64,000 nucleotides of DNA. Source: Tsukamurella paurometabola DSM 20162 (GTDB taxonomy: Bacteria; Actinomycetota; Actinomycetes; Mycobacteriales; Mycobacteriaceae). A program made the position numbers and the translations under genes. Positions 9,678 through 18,586 of this stretch are shown here, in pieces. The notes beneath the pieces are model-generated. The model was not told the DNA's origin. It saw nothing but the letters and a program-made list of their open reading frames with translations, and ran no database searches. Every line of letters starts with the position of its first letter. Position 1 is the first letter of the stretch. The stretch is taken from assembly GCF_000092225.1 (NCBI RefSeq), contig NC_014158.1:3968001-4032000 (forward strand), in the 5' to 3' direction.

Positions 9678-10544
9678 CTAGAACTTGCTGATCACGGAAT
9701 CGGCGTAGCGGCGCAGGTTGTCGATCTTCGGCTGCAACGGCTCCGTATCGGGGCCCAGCTGATAGGGCAAGCGGAAGCCGACGATCACGTCGGTCACGCC
9801 TTTGTCCTCCAGCCGTTTGACGCCGTCGACGGAGTAGGCATCCAGCGAGATCACATGGATCTCGAACTCCCTCTTGTCATGTTCGGCGCGCAACTCGTCG
9901 ATCCGGGCCAGCATGCGGTCGAGCTCCTCCCCGTCGCCACCCGCGTGCATCCAGCCGTCGCACAGCCGCACCGCCCGTCGCAGGGCCGCGTCGGCATGCC
10001 CGCCCACCAGGATCGGCAGCGGCTCCGACGGAACCGGCGAGATCTTGATCGACGGGATGTCATAGAACTCCCCGTGGTACTCGAAGTACTCCCCGGTCGA
10101 GAGGCCGCGCACGATCTCGATGCACTCATCCATCCGCTTACCGCGGCGCTCGAACGGGACCCCCATGATCTCGAAATCCTCGGGCCACGGACTGATCCCC
10201 ACCCCGAGCGAAAACCTGTTGCCACTGATAGCGGCGAGCGAGGCCGCCTGTTTCGCGACCAGCACCGGTGGACGGATAGGCAGTTTGAGCACGAACGGCG
10301 TGAATCGAAGGGTGGTGGTCGACGCGGCGAGCGTGGCCGCGAGTACGAAGGTCTCGACGAACTCCTTGCCGTCGAGGAACTCCCGGCTGCCGTCCGGCGT
10401 GTACGGATACTTCGAGTCCGAGACCTCGGGGTAGGCCACGCTGTCGGCCACGCACATGCTGTGATAGCCCGCTTCCTCCGCGGCCTGCGCCAACGGCACG
10501 TAGAAGGCCGGATCGGTCATCGCCTCCGCGTAGGTGAATCGCAT
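9678..10544 (-). CDS. LLM-class F420-dependent oxidoreductase
   Basis: 288-residue luciferase-like TIM barrel: N-terminal MRFTYAEAMTDPAFYVPLAQ, the LGVGISPWPEDFEIMG strand-loop near residue 115, and GGHADAALRRAVRLCDGW near 182, typical of F420-using members. M. tuberculosis has a similar gene (Rv3520c) in its cholesterol regulon, so a redox step on a steroid intermediate is likely; the substrate is unknown. It diverges from the chsE operon across a 100-bp region that contains a full KstR operator, so both directions may be repressed by KstR. Confidence 0.78.
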   Translation of the reverse strand: MRFTYAEAMTDPAFYVPLAQAAEEAGYHSMCVADSVAYPEVSDSKYPYTPDGSREFLDGKEFVETFVLAATLAASTTTLRFTPFVLKLPIRPPVLVAKQAASLAAISGNRFSLGVGISPWPEDFEIMGVPFERRGKRMDECIEIVRGLSTGEYFEYHGEFYDIPSIKISPVPSEPLPILVGGHADAALRRAVRLCDGWMHAGGDGEELDRMLARIDELRAEHDKREFEIHVISLDAYSVDGVKRLEDKGVTDVIVGFRLPYQLGPDTEPLQPKIDNLRRYADSVISKF

Positions 10545-10598
10545 CGTCGGTCCCGTCTCTCGATTCGCTTGCGGGCGCTACGCCCACCTTGCTAAAAA

Positions 10599-10612
10599 TA
10601 GAACACGTTTCA
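10599..10612. promoter_or_regulatory. KstR operator between the LLM gene and the chsE operon
   Basis: TAGAACACGTTTCA fits TnnAACnnGTTnnA at every defined position. It sits 33 bp upstream of the GTG start of the fused acyl-CoA dehydrogenase and 55 bp upstream of the divergent LLM gene. An AT-rich stretch next to it (CTAAAAATAG) may be part of a promoter. Confidence 0.85.
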
Positions 10613-10644
10613 CTGATTTTCAGCCGTATGAACCAGGAGTGTGC

Positions 10645-12900
10645 GTGGACTTCCACCCGGACGAGAACCAGGCGGCCGTCGCCGGCCTGGCGGCGGACGT
10701 GCTCACGCGTTCCACGGAGCAGGGCGACTGGCGCGCCACCTGGACCGACCTCGCGCGCGCCGACCTGCTGGGCCTGCACGCACCCGAATCCGTCGGAGGC
10801 GCCGGTCTCGGCGCCGAAGAGATGACGGCAGTGCTCACCGAGGCGGGCCGACTGCACTGCACAGCACCACTGCTCCCGGCCCTAGCGCTCGGCATCGCAC
10901 CGGTCGCCGCGCACGGCACCACGGAGCAACAGCAGCGACTGCTGCCCGCGGCCCTGAGCGGCGAACAGCTCATCGTGGGCGCCCTCAACGAGGCGGGGGC
11001 CGCCCTGCCCCGCCACCCCCGCACCCGGGCCGAGCGCACCGCCGACGGCTGGTCGCTCACCGGACGCAAGGTGGCGGTGGGGTACGCGCAGCACGCCGCA
11101 CACCTGCTGGTGAGCGCGAGTACCGATGCCGGCGCCGCGATCTTCGTCGTGGACTCCGGGGCTCCCGGTCTCACCGTGCTGCCCAGCCCGTCGTCATCCG
11201 CGGCGCCGGAGGCCACCGTGGTTCTCGATGCCGTCGAGCTCCCGCCGGACGCGGTGCTCGGGTCCGGTGTCGACGGCACCGTCGCCCGATCGGTGCGCGA
11301 GTACGGCCTGGTGGGTGCCGCAGCGCTCGCCGACGGTGCGCTGGCCGGCGCGCTCGCGCTCACCGTCGACCACCTGCGCAAGCGAGAGCAGTTCGGGCGC
11401 CCGCTGGCCGCGTTCCAGGCCGTCGCACAGCAGATCGCCGATGTGTACATCGCTTCCCGCACACTGCACCTGGCCGCGACCAGCGCCGCGTGGCGCGTGG
11501 GCACCGGTTCGGCCGCCGACGAGGCCACGGCCCTGGCCGCGTACTGGCTCGCAGCGGAGGCACCGTCGGCGGCACGGACGTGCCATCACCTGCACGGCGG
11601 CATCGGCGTGGACGCCACCTACCCGCTGCACCGATTCTCCTCGGCGCTCAAGGATCTGGTGCGGTTCGTGGGGGGTGCCACCGCCACCTTGCGCGATCTC
11701 ACGATCGCCGACCACGACGATGCCGTCGGCACCGCCGGAGAGGGCCGCTTCATCGCGCTCACGCACGAGCAGCGAGCCCTGCAGGCCGAGCTGCGCGACT
11801 ACTTCTCCACCCTGATGAGTTCGGACGAGCGCACCGCGATGCTGGTGCAGCGGCACGGCGAGGTGTTCCGGAACGTGGTGCGCCGCATGGGCCTCGATGG
11901 GCGGCTGGGTGTGGGCTGGCCCACCGAGTACGGCGGGCGCGGTTTCGGCCCGATCGAGCAGTATCTCTTCGTCAACGAGGCCACCCGCGCCGACGTCCAG
12001 CTGCCCTCGGTCACACTGCAGACCGTGGGCCCCACCCTGCAAGCCTTCGGCACCGAAGAACAGAAGGCGAAGTTCCTCCCCAAAATCCTCTCGGGCGAAG
12101 TACATTTCGCGATCGGCTACACCGAGCCGGAGGCGGGCACCGATCTCGCGTCGCTGCGCACGACGGCGGTCCGCGACGGCGACCACTACGTGGTGAACGG
12201 CCAGAAGATCTTCACCACCGGCGGCCACGACGCCGACTACGTGTGGCTCGCTGTGCGCACGGACCCGGATGCACCCAAGCACAAGGGCATCTCGATCCTC
12301 ATCCTGGACACCTCCGATCCGGGGTACACCTGGACCCCGATCATCACCGCCGATGGCGCGCATCACGTGAACGCCACCTACTACAACGACGTCCGCGTCC
12401 CCGCCGAAATGCTGGTGGGGGTCGAGAACGAGGGCTGGAAGCTGATCACCACCCAGCTCAATCACGAGCGGGTGATGCTCGGACCATCGGGCCGGATCGG
12501 GTCGTTGTACGACCGCGTGGCCGACTGGGCCACCGAACACGGCGTCGACACCGACCCCGATGTGGCCGCCGCGCTCGCGCAGGTGCGTGCCGCCGAGCTC
12601 GTCAACGAGCTGCTGAACTGGCAGGTGGCCGCCGCCGAGGCCGGTGGCCCCGTGGATGTGGCGGACGCCTCCGCCACCAAGGTATTCGGCTCCGACCGCA
12701 TTCAGGCCCTCACCGCACTACTCGAGGATGTGGTCGGCACGCACGGCGATCCCGGGGAGGCGGCCACCGGCGAGTTGCTGCACTGGCTCGACGTGCAGGC
12801 GAAACGGAATCTGGTGCTCACCTTCGGCGGTGGCGTCAACGAGATCCAGCGCGAGCTCATCGCCCTCATGGGACTGCAACTTCCGCGGGTGCCGCGATGA
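10645..12900 (+). CDS. fused ChsE1-ChsE2 acyl-CoA dehydrogenase
   Basis: Dehydrogenates the 3-carbon side-chain CoA thioester of the steroid. In M. tuberculosis this is a heterotetramer of two proteins (FadE28 and FadE29); here one 751-residue chain holds both. Residues 1 to about 365 form a short ChsE1-like half (HPDENQAAVAGLAADVL start, REQFGRPLAAFQAVAQQIAD near 250, HHLHGGIGVDATYPLHRF near 314). Residues from about 372 on form a ChsE2-like half (LTHEQRALQAELRDYFSTL, GYTEPEAGTDLASLRTT, TTQLNHERVMLGP, KRNLVLTFGGGVNEIQRELI). GTG 10645 is chosen because AGGAG lies five bases upstream. Its stop overlaps chsH2 (ATGA). Fusion, not assembly artefact, is supported by an uninterrupted frame. Confidence 0.88.
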   Translation: MDFHPDENQAAVAGLAADVLTRSTEQGDWRATWTDLARADLLGLHAPESVGGAGLGAEEMTAVLTEAGRLHCTAPLLPALALGIAPVAAHGTTEQQQRLLPAALSGEQLIVGALNEAGAALPRHPRTRAERTADGWSLTGRKVAVGYAQHAAHLLVSASTDAGAAIFVVDSGAPGLTVLPSPSSSAAPEATVVLDAVELPPDAVLGSGVDGTVARSVREYGLVGAAALADGALAGALALTVDHLRKREQFGRPLAAFQAVAQQIADVYIASRTLHLAATSAAWRVGTGSAADEATALAAYWLAAEAPSAARTCHHLHGGIGVDATYPLHRFSSALKDLVRFVGGATATLRDLTIADHDDAVGTAGEGRFIALTHEQRALQAELRDYFSTLMSSDERTAMLVQRHGEVFRNVVRRMGLDGRLGVGWPTEYGGRGFGPIEQYLFVNEATRADVQLPSVTLQTVGPTLQAFGTEEQKAKFLPKILSGEVHFAIGYTEPEAGTDLASLRTTAVRDGDHYVVNGQKIFTTGGHDADYVWLAVRTDPDAPKHKGISILILDTSDPGYTWTPIITADGAHHVNATYYNDVRVPAEMLVGVENEGWKLITTQLNHERVMLGPSGRIGSLYDRVADWATEHGVDTDPDVAAALAQVRAAELVNELLNWQVAAAEAGGPVDVADASATKVFGSDRIQALTALLEDVVGTHGDPGEAATGELLHWLDVQAKRNLVLTFGGGVNEIQRELIALMGLQLPRVPR

Positions 12901-13865
12901 GCACCACGGAGCAGGTTCTTGCTGCCGCAGAAAGGATCCGGGCGCTCGGCGAATCGGCGCCGCGCCCCGGCCGCGATCCCGTGAACCAACCGATGATCAA
13001 TAACTGGACCGAGGCCATCGGCGATACCAATCCGCTGTATTCGGACCCGGAGTTCGCCATGCGCTCGCGGTTCGGCGGCTCCGTGGCCCCGCCTGCGATG
13101 GCACAGGTGTGGTCGATGAACGGCCTGCACGGCACCCGCGCGGACGACGATCCTCTCGGCCTCATGACCGCCGCGCTGGACGACGCGGGATACACCTCCG
13201 TGGTGGCCACCAACTCGAACCAGACCTACCACCGGCACCTGCGGCTGGGGGAGGAGGTGACCGCATCGTCGCGGCTCGAGGACGTGGTGGGCCCCAAGCA
13301 GACCGCGCTCGGCGAAGGCTGGTTCTTCACCACCCGCACGCTGTGGCGCGTGGGCGATGAGGTGGTGGCCGAGATGGTGTTCCGGCTGCTCAAGTTCCGG
13401 CCCCCCTCCGCCGAGCCGCCCGAGATTCCCGCATCGGGTCCCAGCGGCCGGATCGTCGACGCTTCCGGCTACGCCGGCGGTGTACTGCGCCCGGTGATCT
13501 CCCGCGATACCGCCTTCTACTGGGAGGGTGCGAAGCTCGGCGAACTCAGGATCCAACGCTGGGGCACGACGCTGCGCCACCCGCCGGGCCCCATGGACCC
13601 GGGCGGCGATCTCGCCGCGACCCCGGACTATGCGGTCTCCCCCGGTACCGGCACCGTGTTCAGCTTCGTGGTGCATCACCACCCGAAGGTGCCCGGCAAG
13701 CGCCTGCCCTTCGTGGTGGCGCTCGTGGAACTCGACGAGGGCGTGCGCGTGCTCGGCGAGCTGATCGACGTGGACCCCGCCGCCGTCCGCATCGGCCTGC
13801 CCGTGAAGGCTGTCTTCCTCAAAGTCGACGACGATCTGACCCTGCCCGCCTGGGAGGTGGCATGA
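12897..13865 (+). CDS. chsH2: ChsH2, MaoC-DUF35 subunit of the 17-side-chain enoyl-CoA hydratase
   Basis: 322 residues. The N-terminal half is a MaoC-like hot-dog domain (NWTEAIGDTNPLYSDPEFA near residue 38). The C-terminal half is a DUF35-type OB-fold domain (AFYWEGAKLGELRIQRW near 206) that lacks the zinc-ribbon cysteines found in many DUF35 proteins. In M. tuberculosis (Rv3542c) it pairs with ChsH1 to hydrate the 3-carbon side-chain enoyl-CoA, and its DUF35 part binds the aldolase Ltp2. All partners are encoded in order here with four-base overlaps. Confidence 0.9.
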   Translation: MSTTEQVLAAAERIRALGESAPRPGRDPVNQPMINNWTEAIGDTNPLYSDPEFAMRSRFGGSVAPPAMAQVWSMNGLHGTRADDDPLGLMTAALDDAGYTSVVATNSNQTYHRHLRLGEEVTASSRLEDVVGPKQTALGEGWFFTTRTLWRVGDEVVAEMVFRLLKFRPPSAEPPEIPASGPSGRIVDASGYAGGVLRPVISRDTAFYWEGAKLGELRIQRWGTTLRHPPGPMDPGGDLAATPDYAVSPGTGTVFSFVVHHHPKVPGKRLPFVVALVELDEGVRVLGELIDVDPAAVRIGLPVKAVFLKVDDDLTLPAWEVA

Positions 13866-14278
13866 GCTATCCGCAGACCCTGCGCCTGTGCGAGGTGACG
13901 GTGGGAACCGCGCTCCCCCCGTTGACGATCGACGCCTCCCCCACGTTCGTGACGAGCACGGCCATCGCGACCCGCGACTTCCAGGACGTGCATCACGACC
14001 GGGACGCCGCGCACGCGCGCGGCAGCAAGGACATCTTCGTGAACATCCTCACCGACAACGGGCTGGTCCAGCGGTACATGACCGATTGGGCGGGCCCGGA
14101 GGCGTTCGTGTGCGCTATCGACATCCGGCTCGGCGTGCCCTGCTACGCCTACGACACGCTCACCTTCTCCGGCACCGTCACCGAGATCGACGGCGATCGA
14201 GTGATCGTAGCCGTGACCGCGAAAGACAGTCTGGGCGACCACATCACCGGCACGGCCACCGTGGTGCTGCCGGGATGA
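13862..14278 (+). CDS. chsH1: ChsH1, MaoC-like partner subunit of the steroid enoyl-CoA hydratase
   Basis: 138-residue single hot-dog domain with the hydratase segment TRDFQDVHHDRDAAHARGSK at about residues 38-57, which should supply the catalytic Asp/His pair for the ChsH1-ChsH2 complex. Overlaps chsH2 and ltp2 by four bases at each end. Size and position match Rv3541c of M. tuberculosis. Confidence 0.88.
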   Translation: MSYPQTLRLCEVTVGTALPPLTIDASPTFVTSTAIATRDFQDVHHDRDAAHARGSKDIFVNILTDNGLVQRYMTDWAGPEAFVCAIDIRLGVPCYAYDTLTFSGTVTEIDGDRVIVAVTAKDSLGDHITGTATVVLPG

Positions 14279-15447
14279 GCGCGCTGAGCGGTAAGGCCGC
14301 GATCGCCGGTATCGGCGCCACCGAGTTCTCCAAGGACTCCGGCCGCAGCGAACTGCGCCTCGCCGTCGAGTGCGTCCGTGCGGCGCTGGACGACGCCGGG
14401 CTCACGCCACAGGACGTCGACGGCCTGGTGACCTTCACCATGGACACCAACTCGGAGATCGCCGTGGCCCGCGAGCTGCGGATTCCCGAGCTGAAGTTCT
14501 TCAGCCGCATCAACTTCGGCGGCGGTGCCGCGGCGGCCACGGTGCAGCAGGCGGCCATGGCCGTGGCCACCGGCGTGGCCGATGTGGTGGTGGCCTACCG
14601 CGCCTTCAACGAGCGGTCCGGGCACCGGTTCGGGCAGGTCTCGAATGCCGCGGCGCAGCAGGTGAACACCAATGGCATCGACAACGCCTTCCACTACCCC
14701 GCCGGGATCGCGACGCCCGCAGCCACCGTGGCCATGGCAGCCCGGCGATACATGCATGACTACGGTGCCACCAGTGAGGATTTCGGCCGCGTCGCCGTGC
14801 TCGACCGCGCGCGGGCGGCCACCAACCCGAAGGCGTGGTTCCACGGCAAACCGATCACCTTGGACGATCATCAGGCGTCCAAGTACGTCGCCGAGCCCCT
14901 GCACCTGCTGGACTGCTGCCAGGAGTCGGACGGCGGTGTGGCGCTGGTGATCACCAGCGCCGAACGCGCCCGTGACCTGAAGCAGACGCCCGCTGTGATC
15001 GCTGCGGCGGCGCAGGGCAGCGGCCCCGATCAGTACGTGATGACCAGCTACTACCGCGACGCCCTCACCGGGCTGCCGGAGATGGGGGTCGTCGGTGGAC
15101 AGCTCTGGTCGCAGTCGGGAATGACACCGACGGACATGGACCTCGCGGTGCTCTACGACCACTTCACTCCGTACGTGTTGATGCAGCTCGAAGAGCTCGG
15201 CTTCTGCGGGCGTGGCGAGGCAGCGTCGTTCCTCGCCTCCGGTGCTTGCGAGCTGGAAGGGCGACTACCGCTCAACCCGCACGGCGGGCAGCTGGGCGAG
15301 GCCTACATCCACGGCATGAACGGCATCGCCGAAGCGGTGCGCCAATTGCGCGGCACCGCGGCGAACCAGGTGCCGGGCGCGTCGCGAGCCGTGGTGACCG
15401 CGGGCACCGGAGTTCCGACCAGCGGATTGGTGCTGAGTAAGGTCTGA
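14275..15447 (+). CDS. ltp2: Ltp2, thiolase-like retro-aldolase releasing the last propionyl-CoA
   Basis: 390-residue lipid-transfer/thiolase-fold protein. With the ChsH2 DUF35 domain it cleaves the C17 side chain to yield propionyl-CoA and the 17-keto steroid. Thiolase-fold elements: AIAGIGATEFSKDSGRSELR at the N-terminus, FSRINFGGGAAAATVQQAAM near residue 80, LLDCCQESDGGVALVI near 208, and the C-terminal NPHGGQLGEAYIHGMNGIAE segment. The start overlaps the chsH1 stop (ATGA). It matches Rv3540c in size and place. Confidence 0.9.
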   Translation: MSALSGKAAIAGIGATEFSKDSGRSELRLAVECVRAALDDAGLTPQDVDGLVTFTMDTNSEIAVARELRIPELKFFSRINFGGGAAAATVQQAAMAVATGVADVVVAYRAFNERSGHRFGQVSNAAAQQVNTNGIDNAFHYPAGIATPAATVAMAARRYMHDYGATSEDFGRVAVLDRARAATNPKAWFHGKPITLDDHQASKYVAEPLHLLDCCQESDGGVALVITSAERARDLKQTPAVIAAAAQGSGPDQYVMTSYYRDALTGLPEMGVVGGQLWSQSGMTPTDMDLAVLYDHFTPYVLMQLEELGFCGRGEAASFLASGACELEGRLPLNPHGGQLGEAYIHGMNGIAEAVRQLRGTAANQVPGASRAVVTAGTGVPTSGLVLSKV

Positions 15448-15450
15448 TCC

Positions 15451-16077
15451 ATGACTGAGGCCGAATCGGAAAGAGTGGACCTGCGGAGCGAGATTCCACG
15501 GGTCAAGCCGGCCACGCCGCCGGCGGCCTTCGGGGAGTTCGTGGAGAACATGCGGCGGCTGCAGGACCTGGCCGTGAGCGTCGACGCCCCCGACGACGTG
15601 TACGCGGCGGCGCGGGAGAAGACCGCCGAGCTGGTGGAGTTGCTCAGCCCGTTCGAGGCGCGCGAGGGTAAGGGGCCGGCGAACCGCTCCCTGGAACTGC
15701 CCGGCCGCGGCAGCCTGTTGATGCCGCCGTGGAAGGTGGAGAAGTTCGATCAGGAGCCCGTGGTCTCGCGCGGCGTGCTGCGGCGCTACCACCTGGGCGG
15801 CGGCGGGGTGGCGCACGGCGGGGTGCTCCCCCTGATCTTCGACGACAATTTCGGGATGGTGGTCTACGCCGCCAAACGCCCGATCAGCCGCACCGCGTAC
15901 TTGCACGTGAACTATCGCAAGGTGACGCCGCTCAACGTGCCACTGGTGATCGAGGGCACGGTGGATCGCGTGGACGGTCGCAAGACCTTCATCACCGCCC
16001 GGCTCACCGAGGAGGACGGCACCCTGCTCGCCGACGGCGAGGGCCTGATGGTGCAGTTGCTCCCCGGTCAGCCCTGA
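15451..16077 (+). CDS. PaaI-family hot-dog thioesterase
   Basis: 208 residues with a C-terminal hot-dog domain: GVAHGGVLPLIFDDNFGMV near residue 120 holds the HGG...D/N active-site pattern of PaaI/YbgC thioesterases, followed by the AYLHVNYRKVTPLNVPL strand. The N-terminal 80 residues are helical. It starts three bases after the ltp2 stop and is the last gene of the chsE operon, so it probably releases CoA from stalled steroid-CoA intermediates; the substrate is inferred from context. Confidence 0.75.
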   Translation: MTEAESERVDLRSEIPRVKPATPPAAFGEFVENMRRLQDLAVSVDAPDDVYAAAREKTAELVELLSPFEAREGKGPANRSLELPGRGSLLMPPWKVEKFDQEPVVSRGVLRRYHLGGGGVAHGGVLPLIFDDNFGMVVYAAKRPISRTAYLHVNYRKVTPLNVPLVIEGTVDRVDGRKTFITARLTEEDGTLLADGEGLMVQLLPGQP

Positions 16078-16089
16078 CCGGTTCGGTGG

Positions 16090-16779
16090 CTACTTGCCGC
16101 CGCCGAGCGCGGAATCGATGCCGCTGACGTCGGTGATCATCCAGTTCTGTTTGGTGTCGATGGTGACTGCGTAAGTCGCGACCGACGGAATACCCTGCGG
16201 CCGCTGCGTGCTCTTGGTGATCACGTTGACGAAGACATTGGCTTGGATCACGCCATCCTGGTTGGACTTCACCACCGAACCGAGCGGGGTGGCGGTGGAT
16301 TGCCACTGCATCGGCACGAAGACCTGCTCCAGCTCCGTGGATGCCTGCTGCAGAGTAGTCGCGAGCCCCGGGGTGGTGTTGGCGCCCAAGGCGGTTCGCC
16401 ACGGCTGGAGGTTCTGGTAATCGACGGTGGCGGCGCCGATCGCGTACTTGGTGGCGATGTCTTCCGCGCGCTTGTTCTGATCCGCAGTCGCCTGCATCGA
16501 GGAGAGCTGGGATTGCGCGTCGTTCCGGTCCGATACCGCGGACATCCAGAGGAAACCGAAGGCCGTGGCGGCGACGGCGAGCACGATGACGAGCGCGGCG
16601 AGCCCCAGTGCGAGCGGAGAGACGGTGACGCCCTTCGGCGTCTCGGATGCCGCCGGAGCGGGCTTTTTCGTCGCCGGCTTCACCGCGGTGGAAACAGGCT
16701 TCGTCTCCGCGTCGGATCGGTCAGCTCCGGCGATCTCGCCGGCTTCCGTTGCCTCGCCGGTCTCCGATGTGGCGGCCAT
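16090..16779 (-). CDS. Mce-associated membrane protein
   Basis: 229 residues: a charged, Glu/Ala/Pro-rich cytoplasmic N-terminus of about 50, one membrane helix (LALGLAALVIVLAVAATAF near residue 59), then an outside domain starting DRNDAQSQLSSMQA and ending in a conserved Mce-associated strand set (TYAVTIDTKQNWMITDV). Such proteins stabilise Mce transporters; a Mce4-like sterol importer is the expected partner, though no mce genes lie in the window. ATG 16779 is chosen over two upstream ATGs because GGAAGGGG stands eight bases before it. A full KstR operator lies 79 bp upstream. Confidence 0.75.
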   Translation of the reverse strand: MAATSETGEATEAGEIAGADRSDAETKPVSTAVKPATKKPAPAASETPKGVTVSPLALGLAALVIVLAVAATAFGFLWMSAVSDRNDAQSQLSSMQATADQNKRAEDIATKYAIGAATVDYQNLQPWRTALGANTTPGLATTLQQASTELEQVFVPMQWQSTATPLGSVVKSNQDGVIQANVFVNVITKSTQRPQGIPSVATYAVTIDTKQNWMITDVSGIDSALGGGK

Positions 16780-16857
16780 TTCGAGTCCCCTTCCCCGCAT
16801 GATCCCCGACATCAGCCCAGATCAGAGCCATCACGGATGCGGTTGCGTGGGCGAAAC

Positions 16858-16871
16858 TGTAACACGTTCCA
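16858..16871. promoter_or_regulatory. KstR operator upstream of the Mce-associated gene
   Basis: TGTAACACGTTCCA fits TnnAACnnGTTnnA at all defined positions and lies between two same-strand genes. It should control the Mce-associated membrane protein gene and ties that gene to steroid uptake. Confidence 0.82.
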
Positions 16872-16915
16872 GTTGCGCCGCGGGTGGGGTTTCCGCAGAA
16901 AGACCGGATGCGAAC

Positions 16916-17389
16916 CTACCCGGCGCGCGACTGCCGCGCAGCGGGATCGTCGAAGACGGCCGTGGACTGGGCGGCGACGATGCGCCAGGCACCGTCGTCC
17001 TTGGACAGCACGTAGAGGGGTGCGGAATCGGGTGCGCCGGGCAGCGGCGCACCGTCGGACCCGAGGGCTCGCACCCGCACGCTGACCGCAGCCACATCGG
17101 GACGGACGAACAGGATGCGCTCGACCCGATACTGCGCACCGCCCCGCTGCATCGAGCCGCGCACGGTGCGTGCGAGGAAGCCGTCGATGGCGGCTCGACC
17201 ATGCAGACGACGGCCGTGCGCGGTGGTCCAAACCGCATCGTCGCGGAACAGCGTGCGCACGCGCGGAACACTGCCGATGCGCTGCGCCTCGAGCACCTCG
17301 GCCACGAACTCGATGATCGCGGCACGATCGGCGGGTGCGCCGTCGCCGAGGATCTCCGGGAATTCACGGTCGAATGCGTTGTCAGCCAT
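16916..17389 (-). CDS. SnoaL/SgcJ-type NTF2-like protein
   Basis: 157 residues of the SgcJ/EcaC family of NTF2-like folds: IIEFVAEVLEAQRIGSVPRV near residue 25, FRDDAVWTTAHGRRLHGRAA near 48, and a C-terminal ALGSDGAPLPG...WRIVAAQSTAVFDDP strand pair. Members bind small hydrophobic ligands or act as isomerases or cyclases; nothing identifies a substrate. It is transcribed in the same direction as the Mce-associated gene but is separated by the KstR site, so it is probably a separate unit. Confidence 0.7.
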   Translation of the reverse strand: MADNAFDREFPEILGDGAPADRAAIIEFVAEVLEAQRIGSVPRVRTLFRDDAVWTTAHGRRLHGRAAIDGFLARTVRGSMQRGGAQYRVERILFVRPDVAAVSVRVRALGSDGAPLPGAPDSAPLYVLSKDDGAWRIVAAQSTAVFDDPAARQSRAG

Positions 17390-17435
17390 GCCTCAAGGCT
17401 CGCGTATGAACCCCGGTTGAGGTCAAGGCTTCGAT

Positions 17436-17537
17436 TCAGCGTGGTTGGATCACTCGCCGGTCGGTGCGGCGGTAGTACAGCTCGTTGACCAGCCGCAACA
17501 TCAGCAGCACAGCCACGAGGATCAGCAGGAACGTCAT
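17436..17537 (-). CDS. possible 33-residue single-span membrane peptide
   Basis: The frame from ATG 17537 gives MTFLLILVAVLLMLRLVNEL, then a tyrosine/arginine-rich tail. A clean hydrophobic span followed by positive charges is what small bacterial membrane proteins look like. No convincing ribosome site is visible and no family is recognised. Confidence 0.4.
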   Translation of the reverse strand: MTFLLILVAVLLMLRLVNELYYRRTDRRVIQPR

Positions 17538-17622
17538 GAGAGATGACGCTAGGACCACCCAGGACCGCAGAACAGGGTGCTTGACGGGTTCCTGACGACT
17601 CCTTGACGCCGCCTGCGAGAAA

Positions 17623-17651
17623 CTGATATCACTTTAAATAAGTGATATCAG
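17623..17651. promoter_or_regulatory. 29-bp perfect palindrome, likely operator of the SPFH-RHH operon
   Basis: Two perfect 12-bp arms (CTGATATCACTT and AAGTGATATCAG) flank a 5-bp AT center. It ends 14 bp before ATG 17666, with TAGGAGGGG between. It is AT-rich in a very GC-rich region. The second gene of the operon encodes an Arc-type ribbon-helix-helix protein, which makes autoregulation at this site the simplest reading. It could also form an RNA hairpin in the leader. Confidence 0.75.
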
Positions 17652-17665
17652 AATTAGGAGGGGTG

Positions 17666-18586
17666 ATGACCGACATAGTTCAACCCGAGGACACCCAGGT
17701 GGCCATCTCCGAACGACCGGCATGGCACGCCGGCGCCGGGGCTGCGGTCGCGGCTTTTCTCGCGATCATCGCGCTCCTCGCCGGTGCCGCGGGACTCGTC
17801 CTCCTCGCGATCAACCAGTCGAGCCCCGGCTACGTGGTGGGTACCGTGATCCTGGTGATCGCGGCGGCGCTGCTGGCCAGCATGATCATGATGGTCTCGC
17901 CCGGTCACACGCTGGTGGTACAACTCTTCGGCAAGTACGTGGGCACGGTGCGGCCCGCGGGCCTCGGCCTCGTGTTACCACTGACCTCGCGGCGCCAGGT
18001 GTCGGTGCGCGTGCACAACTTCGAGACCGCCGAACTCAAAGTGAACGACTCCACCGGCAATCCGGTCAATATCGCCGCGATCATCGTGTGGCAGGTGGCC
18101 GACACCGCTCGCGCCACCTTCGCCGTCGAGGACTACGAGGAGTTCATCATCTCGCAGGCCGAATCGGCGCTGCGGCACGTGACCACGAGCCACCCCTACG
18201 ACGCCGACGATGCCGTGGCCGGCGCCACCAGCTTGCGCGGGTCGACCGATCAGGTGGCCGGTGAACTCGCCGAACAGGTCGCAGCGCGAGTGGAACTGGC
18301 GGGTCTGGAAATCCTGGAGGCACGCATCTCCTCACTCGCGTACGCACCGGAGATCGCGCAGGCGATGCTGCAACGCCAGCAGGCCTCAGCCCTGCTCGCA
18401 GCCCGCGAGAAGATCGTCGAGGGTGCCGTCGGCCTCGTGGAGAACGCACTCACCCGGCTCGAGGACAACGGCATCGTCGAGCTGGATGACGAGCGGCGTG
18501 CCGCGATGGTCTCGAACCTCCTGGTGGTGCTGTGCTCGGACAGCCGCACCACACCGGTCGTGAACACGGGCAGCCTGTACAGCTAG
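17666..18586 (+). CDS. SPFH/prohibitin-domain membrane protein
   Basis: 306 residues. Two membrane segments (about 25-52 and 58-80) are followed by an SPFH domain: [20 protein letters not shown] near residue 80, then [20 protein letters not shown], the [19 protein letters not shown] helix, and the [20 protein letters not shown] segment; the C-terminus is a helical, Ala/Glu-rich coil. SPFH proteins form oligomeric rings in membranes and organise local domains or stress responses. ATG 17666 follows a strong TAGGAGGGG. The stop codon overlaps the next gene by one base (TAGTG). Confidence 0.82.
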   Translation: MTDIVQPEDTQVAISERPAWHAGAGAAVAAFLAIIALLAGAAGLVLLAINQSSPGYVVGTVILVIAAALLASMIMMVSPGHTLVVQLFGKYVGTVRPAGLGLVLPLTSRRQVSVRVHNFETAELKVNDSTGNPVNIAAIIVWQVADTARATFAVEDYEEFIISQAESALRHVTTSHPYDADDAVAGATSLRGSTDQVAGELAEQVAARVELAGLEILEARISSLAYAPEIAQAMLQRQQASALLAAREKIVEGAVGLVENALTRLEDNGIVELDDERRAAMVSNLLVVLCSDSRTTPVVNTGSLYS

